From the NCBI GenBank assembly GCA_014378185.1, contig JACMOE010000728.1:1-6179 (forward strand): a stretch of DNA of 6,179 nucleotides, written 5' to 3'. Within the stretch, counting starts at the first letter, position 1, and each line of letters begins with the position of its first letter. This DNA comes from Gemmatimonadaceae bacterium (GTDB taxonomy: Bacteria; Gemmatimonadota; Gemmatimonadetes; Gemmatimonadales; Gemmatimonadaceae). Made by a program: the position numbers and the translations under genes. The notes beneath the pieces were generated by a model. That model ran no database searches. It was not told where the DNA came from and saw only the letters and a program-made list of their open reading frames with translations. Below are positions 1-4,247 of this stretch, one piece after another.

Positions 1-596
1 AGTCCTTCCGCCGCGACATGTTCAAAGGGGTGCGCGTCGAGCTCCGGCGTCGAGTCGAACCCCTGCAGGGAGAATCCATCGAGCAGGTCGGTGTCCGTTC
101 CCTGCGATGGAAGAGGTGGCGGCACCACCGGCACGCCAAACGGGGCCGTGACCGCGTTGGATTCGTCGGTCTGCGCGGTGACGACACTTGGTGGCGATTC
201 GCTGTCGATCGCGCCGATGAGCGCCTGAATCTCCTCGTTGCGTGGGTCGGCGTCCAGCACGCGGGCGTACCACGACCTGGCCGCCGCGGTGTCCGACTGA
301 CCCCGCGCGATGTCGCCCAGGTGCCGCAGCGCGATGAGGTTCTCCGGATCGAGGCCCAGCGCCGTCTCGAATACTCCGCGCGCTTCGGGGAGGCGGCCCG
401 CCTCGTACAGGGCCTGGCCGTAGACGATATGCCCACTCATGTGCCCGGGCTGCTGCGGCAGGAACTCCTCGCAGATGAGAATCGCCTGCTCGATGTCGCC
501 CGCCTTGCGAAACTCGTTCGCGAGGGGGGCGAAATATCGGCGAGGATTCTCGTCGAATTTCTTCTTCAATTCGTCGATGCGGGCAGTACTGGCCAT
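1..596 (-). CDS. TPR-repeat protein, N-terminal part (C-terminus beyond window edge)
   Basis: This reading frame is open from an ATG at 596 to the left edge, giving 198 codons with no stop. The protein begins MASTARIDELKKKFDENPRR and holds three TPR-like helix pairs: about residues 20-52 (YFAPLANEFRKAGDIEQAI), 53-86 (GQALYEAGRLPEARGVFETA, ending in LDPEN) and 87-120 (ending in DADPRN). After residue 130 it becomes a proline- and acid-rich linker (VVPPPLPSQGTDTDLLDGF). TPRs bind partner proteins; no catalytic domain or signal peptide is visible, so a cytoplasmic scaffold is inferred. I chose the ATG because GAGG lies 5 nt upstream; the frame is open further upstream to a stop at 669-671, but there is no better start. 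It is divergent from the isomerase gene. It may be the first part of the same gene as the TPR CDS at the right end (see findings). The specific function is not recognised. Confidence 0.85.
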   Translation of the reverse strand, partial: MASTARIDELKKKFDENPRRYFAPLANEFRKAGDIEQAILICEEFLPQQPGHMSGHIVYGQALYEAGRLPEARGVFETALGLDPENLIALRHLGDIARGQSDTAAARSWYARVLDADPRNEEIQALIGAIDSESPPSVVTAQTDESNAVTAPFGVPVVPPPLPSQGTDTDLLDGFSLQGFDSTPELDAHPFEHVAAEG

Positions 597-766
597 CAAT
601 GCCTCGGTAGCGGCGCACAGCGGGTTGGACAAGAGCAGCAAAGGTATGTTATACGAAGGACAAGTCAATCAGAAGTGCGCGCGTCCCTTGATTTTAGCCC
701 TTGTCGTCGGGTAACTTTTCCTGCTTCCCCCTCCAGTTTTCCAGCAGCTCGAAGGAGTCCTACCCC
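597..766. promoter_or_regulatory. Divergent intergenic region with candidate promoters
   Basis: These 170 bases separate two divergently transcribed genes, so both promoters should lie here. For the minus strand, TATAAC (653-648) matches five of six -10 consensus positions but has no good -35 at 16-18 nt; TTGACT (668-663) is a good -35 but lies only 9 nt from it, and pairs at 16 nt with a weak TACCTT (646-641). For the plus strand, TGGACA (626-631) sits 18 nt before TATACG (650-655), and TTGATT (688-693) sits 17-18 nt before weak GTAACT/TAACTT. The hexamers are directly visible; their use as promoters is inference. No operator-like inverted repeat or riboswitch stands out. Confidence 0.35.
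752..757 (+). promoter_or_regulatory. Shine-Dalgarno AAGGAG deciding a GTG start
   Basis: AAGGAG lies 9 nt before the GTG at 767. This is the only strong ribosome binding site near the start of the isomerase gene. It argues against the earlier in-frame TTG at 701. The ATG at 779 would be 21 nt away, too far for this site. Confidence 0.7.
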
Positions 767-2593
767 GTGCTCCAAACAATGCGGAGCTCCGCCAAGATCG
801 TGATGTGGGTGCTACTCATATCGTTCGTCGGCGGTTTCCTGCTTTTCCAGACGTCCGGCCTCATGGGTTCGGCGCCCGTTACCTCGACCACCGCCGTCGC
901 ATCGGTCAACGGAAGGGACATCCTCTATACCGACTGGCAGCGCCGCGCACAGCAGCTCGTGCAGCAGACGCAGCAGCAGTCCGGTCGCACGCTCACGCAG
1001 GACGAGACGCGACGCCTCGACAATCAGGCGTTCGACGACATGATCTCGGAGCTCCTGCTGGAGCAGGAGTACAAGAAGCGCGGCATTCTCGTCTCCGACG
1101 CGGAGCTTCGGGACTATGCCCGCTTTGCGCCCCCGTCGTGGGTCCGGACCGCACCCGACTTGCAGACCGACGGTCGCTTCGATCCGTCCAAGTACCAGCG
1201 CCTGCTGTCCAGTGCGCAGGCACGCCAGTCCGGCTTGCTCTCCGCACTGGAGCAGTATTTCCGCAGCGAAGTCCCCAAGGAAAAATTGTTCGAGCAGGTC
1301 ACCAGCGGACTGTACGTGACCGACGGTGACTTGTGGCGTGCATGGCAGGATGCCAACGACAGCGCAACCGTGAGCTTCGTGGCGTTCGCGGCGCACCAGA
1401 CCGCCGCCGACAGCAATGTCGCCGACGCGGACCTGCACTCGTACTATGACGCGCACAAGGCCGAATTCGACGGGCCAGGTCATGCGTCCATCAGCGTGCT
1501 CCACATTCCGCGCGTCACCACCGCCGCTGATACGGCAGCGGTACGCGATCACATTGCGCGGCTGCGCGCGGAAATCGCCGGCGGCGCCAAGTTCGAGGAT
1601 GTGGCGAAACGCGAGTCCAACGACACGGTGTCCGCCGCGAATGGCGGCGACCTGGGCAAGGGAGCCAAGGGTCGATTCGTGCCCGACTTCGAGAAGGCGG
1701 CCTACGCCCTCAAGGCTGGCGAGGTATCGGCACCAGTGCTGACACCGTTTGGCTACCATCTCATCAAGGTGGACTCGCGCACGGGCGATACCCTTGCGCT
1801 GCGACACCTCCTGCTCCGCCTCCAGCCCAGTGATTCCGCCACGGCCAAGGTCGACCGCGTTGCGGATCAGCTCGCGAAGCTGGTGTCAGGCAGCGATCAA
1901 CCCACGAAGTTCGACGACGCGGCCAGGCAGCTTGGCCTCACGCCATTTCGCGTGCAGGTGTCCGAGAACGTACCCGCGCAGTACAACGGCAAGGACGTGC
2001 CAAGCGCGAGTGCCTGGGCCTTCGGCGGTGCGAAGGTGGGCGAGACGAGCGACCTGTTCGATGGTGAGGACGGCTACTACGTGGCCCGGCTGGATTCCAT
2101 CGCGGAGGGCGGAAAGACCTTCAATGCCGCGAAGGCGGCGGTGCGTGGTCGCGTCGCACGGGATCGGGCCATCGAGCGGTCCATTCCGGCGGCGCAAGGC
2201 CTCGCCACGGCCGCGCGGGGCTCCTCGCTGGAAGCAGCCGCCGCGGCAGCCAAGCTGACTGTGGCAACCACCGGGATGGTGACGCGTGCCGGCGCCGCTC
2301 GGCAGTTCGGCAGTCTTGGCGAGGCAGTGGGCTCCGCCTTCGTCGCCCCGCTGAACGAGGTGAATGGACCAGTGCGCCAGTCAGACGGCGTGTTCGTCAC
2401 GCGCACCGACGCACGCAGGCCGAGCGACAAGACGCGGTTCGAGGCGGAGAAGAAGGTCCTGCGCGGACGCCGTGTGCAGCAGATGCGCGACCAATGGATT
2501 CAGATGTACCTGGCAGACCTGCGCAAGAGCGCGACCGTCAAGGACCGCCGGAAGGACCTGAACGCGCAACTGCGGAGACAAAGCACCTCGTGA
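767..2593 (+). CDS. Membrane-anchored PpiD/SurA-like peptidyl-prolyl cis-trans isomerase
   Basis: The 608-residue protein, about PpiD length, probably catalyses proline cis-trans isomerisation and chaperones exported proteins on the periplasmic face. A short basic start (R6, K10) precedes one membrane helix at about residues 11-28 (IVMWVLLISFVGGFLLF), implying N-in, C-out topology. A SurA-N-like helical region follows at about 43-210, starting ASVNGRDILYTDW. The parvulin (rotamase) domain spans about 242-338, with H246 in SVLHIPR, GGDLG at 293-297 and FGYHLIKV at 328-335. A second, degenerate parvulin-like unit spans about 344-443, from LRHLLL (H347) to GYYVARLD, without GGDLG. The C-terminal part (about 444-608) ends in basic helices like the PpiD tail. 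The GTG start is fixed by AAGGAG 9 nt upstream. The gene looks monocistronic and ends before a strong hairpin. The family is confident; ppiD orthology is not, so no symbol is given. Confidence 0.9.
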   Translation: MLQTMRSSAKIVMWVLLISFVGGFLLFQTSGLMGSAPVTSTTAVASVNGRDILYTDWQRRAQQLVQQTQQQSGRTLTQDETRRLDNQAFDDMISELLLEQEYKKRGILVSDAELRDYARFAPPSWVRTAPDLQTDGRFDPSKYQRLLSSAQARQSGLLSALEQYFRSEVPKEKLFEQVTSGLYVTDGDLWRAWQDANDSATVSFVAFAAHQTAADSNVADADLHSYYDAHKAEFDGPGHASISVLHIPRVTTAADTAAVRDHIARLRAEIAGGAKFEDVAKRESNDTVSAANGGDLGKGAKGRFVPDFEKAAYALKAGEVSAPVLTPFGYHLIKVDSRTGDTLALRHLLLRLQPSDSATAKVDRVADQLAKLVSGSDQPTKFDDAARQLGLTPFRVQVSENVPAQYNGKDVPSASAWAFGGAKVGETSDLFDGEDGYYVARLDSIAEGGKTFNAAKAAVRGRVARDRAIERSIPAAQGLATAARGSSLEAAAAAAKLTVATTGMVTRAGAARQFGSLGEAVGSAFVAPLNEVNGPVRQSDGVFVTRTDARRPSDKTRFEAEKKVLRGRRVQQMRDQWIQMYLADLRKSATVKDRRKDLNAQLRRQSTS

Positions 2594-2623
2594 AGGATCG
2601 AGCAATCTGACGGGGCACAGAGC

Positions 2624-2657
2624 AAAGGGCACACCGGACGTCTTCGGTGTGCCCTTT
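2624..2657. terminator. Intrinsic terminator, probably bidirectional
   Basis: A perfect 13-bp stem (AAAGGGCACACCG paired with CGGTGTGCCCTTT) encloses an 8-nt loop. It is followed by TTTT on the plus strand (2655-2658), partly inside the stem, and by TTT then GC on the minus strand. It lies 30 nt after the isomerase stop and 22 nt after the tatA stop on the opposite strand, the expected place for a shared terminator between convergent genes. The U-tract is short in both directions, so efficiency is uncertain, though the stem is strong. Confidence 0.85.
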
Positions 2658-2679
2658 TCGCATCGTCCCTGCAAGCCGA

Positions 2680-2949
2680 TCAGATCAGGCGCTTCGGCTC
2701 CGGGCGCACTTCCTCCGCCACGTCGCGGCGCATGATCGGCTCACCAGCGGGCAGGCGGGGCTCCACGCGGGGCTCGACGCGGGGCTCCGGCTCCGTGATG
2801 GACCGCTCCACGTCACCCACGTTCTTCTTGAATTCACGAATTCCCTTGCCGAACGAGGCGCTGATTTCGGGAATGCGCTTGGCACCGAACAGGACGAGCA
2901 CAATGACGAGGATGACCATCAACTCGCCCATACCGAGATTGCCGAACAT
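2680..2949 (-). CDS. tatA: Sec-independent (twin-arginine) translocase subunit TatA/TatE family
   Basis: This 89-residue protein has the TatA plan. A short N-terminal membrane helix at about residues 5-21 (LGMGELMVILVIVLVLF) carries the family's polar residue at E9, followed by the FG hinge (F21-G22). An amphipathic helix (AKRIPEISASFGKGIREFKK, 23-42) and a charged tail complete it. TatA oligomers make the passage for folded twin-arginine substrates in the cytoplasmic membrane, together with TatC. TatC is not in this window, so it must be encoded elsewhere. The tail contains an EPRV EPRV EPRL repeat at 55-66, encoded by a 12-bp tandem repeat. It is the last gene of the minus-strand operon. 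AAGGAG, 5 nt before the ATG, overlaps the upstream stop codon. TatA and TatB are hard to separate by sequence; the short length and the FGAKRIPE context favour TatA. Confidence 0.93.
   Translation of the reverse strand: MFGNLGMGELMVILVIVLVLFGAKRIPEISASFGKGIREFKKNVGDVERSITEPEPRVEPRVEPRLPAGEPIMRRDVAEEVRPEPKRLI
2756..2791. repeat. 12-bp tandem repeat, three copies, inside tatA
   Basis: Three consecutive 12-bp units read CGGGGCTCCACG, CGGGGCTCGACG and CGGGGCTCCGGC on the plus strand; the third differs at its last bases. The period is a multiple of three, so gain or loss of a unit keeps the frame and changes the number of Glu-Pro-Arg-Val units in the TatA tail. Strand slippage is the likely origin; that is inference. 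Confidence 0.85.
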
Positions 2950-2954
2950 GGATT

Positions 2955-2960
2955 CTCCTT
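2955..2960 (-). promoter_or_regulatory. Shine-Dalgarno of tatA overlapping the upstream stop codon
   Basis: On the minus strand the DUF4321-type gene ends in TAA (2961-2959), and the last two bases of that stop are the first two of AAGGAG (2960-2955), 5 nt before the tatA ATG. A ribosome terminating upstream therefore sits on the tatA binding site, which fits translational coupling. Confidence 0.75.
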
Positions 2961-3240
2961 AGAAAAGCGACCGGGCTATCAGATAGGCAATGAGCACGCC
3001 AGACAGGCTCAAGAGACTCACGTCGAGCGCGACAGGGCCAAGGGAAAACTTGAGAATGACCAGATCCAGCGAGACCGGGCCAACGGAGGGCTGCACGCTG
3101 GTGGTGAAGAACTCCTTCACCGCCCCGGACGGAAGGAATTTGCGTGCCACCTGCGTCATCGCACCGCCAACCACGAAGCCGATGGCCAGCGTCACGGCGT
3201 GGAACACCGGACGGTGCCTTGAAGATCCCCGAGGTGCCAT
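2959..3240 (-). CDS. Small two-helix membrane protein, DUF4321-like
   Basis: This 93-residue protein has a basic N-terminus (R4, R8, R10). A first membrane helix lies at about residues 12-32 (VFHAVTLAIGFVVGGAM) and a second at about 72-90 (LDVSLLSLSGVLIAYLIA). Between them are two similar short units, VGPVSLDL and LGPVALDV. The size, two hydrophobic ends and 'PxxLDLxxLxxxxG' middle resemble the DUF4321 family of small membrane proteins. That is recognition by pattern, not by search, and the family has no known function. Its ATG overlaps the polyprenyl synthetase stop by one base (TAATG), and no good Shine-Dalgarno precedes it, so its translation probably depends on ribosomes finishing the upstream gene. 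Its place between an isoprenoid enzyme and TatA suggests an envelope role, but this is only context. Confidence 0.75.
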   Translation of the reverse strand: MAPRGSSRHRPVFHAVTLAIGFVVGGAMTQVARKFLPSGAVKEFFTTSVQPSVGPVSLDLVILKFSLGPVALDVSLLSLSGVLIAYLIARSLF

Positions 3241-4247
3241 TAGGAGCGCCGGTCCATGACGTAGAGGATAGCATCCGCAAGCGCCGTGCGCGCCTGCGTG
3301 TCGGGCAGGCGGTCGAGCGCGTCCTCCGCCTCCCGGGCGAACTGTTCGCCGCGACGGCGGGCATCGTCGATGCCCCCGTGACGCGCGACGAGTGCAACGA
3401 CCTCCGCCACCTGCGCATCACCGGGCGCGTCCATGGCGAACAACGCGTCCACCACGCCACGATCTGACCGAGACAGGCGCGGGAGCGCGGCAATGAGCGG
3501 CAATGTCACCTTGTGCTCCTTGAGGTCGAGGCCCGAAGGCTTTCCGGTCACGGACGCGGTTTCCGTGTAATCCAGAATGTCATCCGCTACCTGAAACGCC
3601 ATACCGAGCCGTTCACCGTACAGGCGCAGCGCCCGACGGTGCTGTATCGCACCGCACATCGCGCCCGTCTCGCAGGCCGCACTGAGGAGCGACGCGGTCT
3701 TGGCCTGGATGAGCATGTCGTAATCTTCCACGGTGAACGCGAGCGTATCGACCGCGGCGAGTTGGCGCATCTCCCCGATCGTGAGCTGCGTCGACACATG
3801 CGTGAGCACGCGCATCAGGTCGAGATCGCCCAGGCTCACGAGCGCCTCCAAGGCGCGCGAGTACAGGAAATCTCCCATGATCACGCTGACCTGGTGGCTG
3901 AACAACGAGTTCACGGTGGGCAAGCCGCGCCGCAGTGCTGAATGGTCGACGGAGTCGTCGTGCACCAGCGACGCGAGGTGCATGAGCTCCAGCACAGCGG
4001 CCAGCGTGACAACGCGCTCGTCCGGCGTCTCGGCGGTCTCGCTGGCGAGGAGCGCGAGCGTGGGCCGGAACATCTTGCCCCGAATCTGGAGGAGGTGGCT
4101 GCTCACCTGTTCGATGAGCGGCTGATCCGCGGTCACGACGCGTCGCATTTCCAGCACGACCGCTTCACGGCGTTCCTGCACGGGCGCCTGAATTTCGCGC
4201 CACGCCGCCGTGGGCTGCGTGCGCGTCCGCAGCGCCGCTCCGCTCAC
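3240..4247 (-). CDS. Trans-polyprenyl diphosphate synthase (IspB/HepT-type, long chain)
   Basis: The 335-residue enzyme condenses isopentenyl diphosphate onto an allylic diphosphate, probably to make the side chain of a quinone. All main family marks are present: GKMFRP (57-62), the first aspartate motif DDSVD (97-101) followed by RRGLPTVN, GEMRQ (158-162), KT (183-184), the second aspartate motif QVADDILDY (219-227), and GKPSGLDL (235-242). The two aspartate motifs bind the magnesium-diphosphate substrates. The residues five and four before the first motif are the small A92 and S93, typical of enzymes making long chains rather than farnesyl or geranylgeranyl products. The usual E-G-K-x-T loop reads EHKVT (244-248). 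The start is GTG, overlapping the previous stop as GTGA, with AAGGAG 7 nt upstream. Chain length and the exact symbol (ispB, hepT, sdsA) cannot be decided from sequence alone; menaquinone tail synthesis is the likeliest role. Confidence 0.93.
   Translation of the reverse strand: MSGAALRTRTQPTAAWREIQAPVQERREAVVLEMRRVVTADQPLIEQVSSHLLQIRGKMFRPTLALLASETAETPDERVVTLAAVLELMHLASLVHDDSVDHSALRRGLPTVNSLFSHQVSVIMGDFLYSRALEALVSLGDLDLMRVLTHVSTQLTIGEMRQLAAVDTLAFTVEDYDMLIQAKTASLLSAACETGAMCGAIQHRRALRLYGERLGMAFQVADDILDYTETASVTGKPSGLDLKEHKVTLPLIAALPRLSRSDRGVVDALFAMDAPGDAQVAEVVALVARHGGIDDARRRGEQFAREAEDALDRLPDTQARTALADAILYVMDRRS

Noticed and set aside
22..618. Minus-strand open frame of 198 codons
   Set aside because: It is the wrong frame of the left TPR gene: the product is Arg/Gly/Pro-rich without motifs, whereas the neighbouring frame from 596 gives TPR repeats.
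701..766. Earlier in-frame TTG start for the isomerase, adding 22 residues
   Set aside because: The added residues are unlike the usual short basic lead before the membrane helix, and the only strong Shine-Dalgarno (752-757) would fall inside them.
779..781. ATG start for the isomerase
   Set aside because: It is possible, but the AAGGAG is 21 nt away. The GTG at 767 has proper spacing and gives the short lead (LQTMR) expected before the helix.
18..803. Long plus-strand open frame of 261 codons opposite the left TPR gene
   Set aside because: Its product is arginine-rich with no recognisable domain, while the opposite strand encodes clear TPRs. It also runs across the intergenic region into the isomerase start.
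812..1807. Minus-strand open frame of 331 codons inside the isomerase gene
   Set aside because: It is antisense to the well-supported SurA-N and parvulin regions, its product matches no family, and it is an expected by-product of GC-rich codon use.
2594..2623. Possible small gene between the isomerase and the terminator
   Set aside because: It is too short, has no start with a binding site, and fits a plain 3' untranslated stretch.
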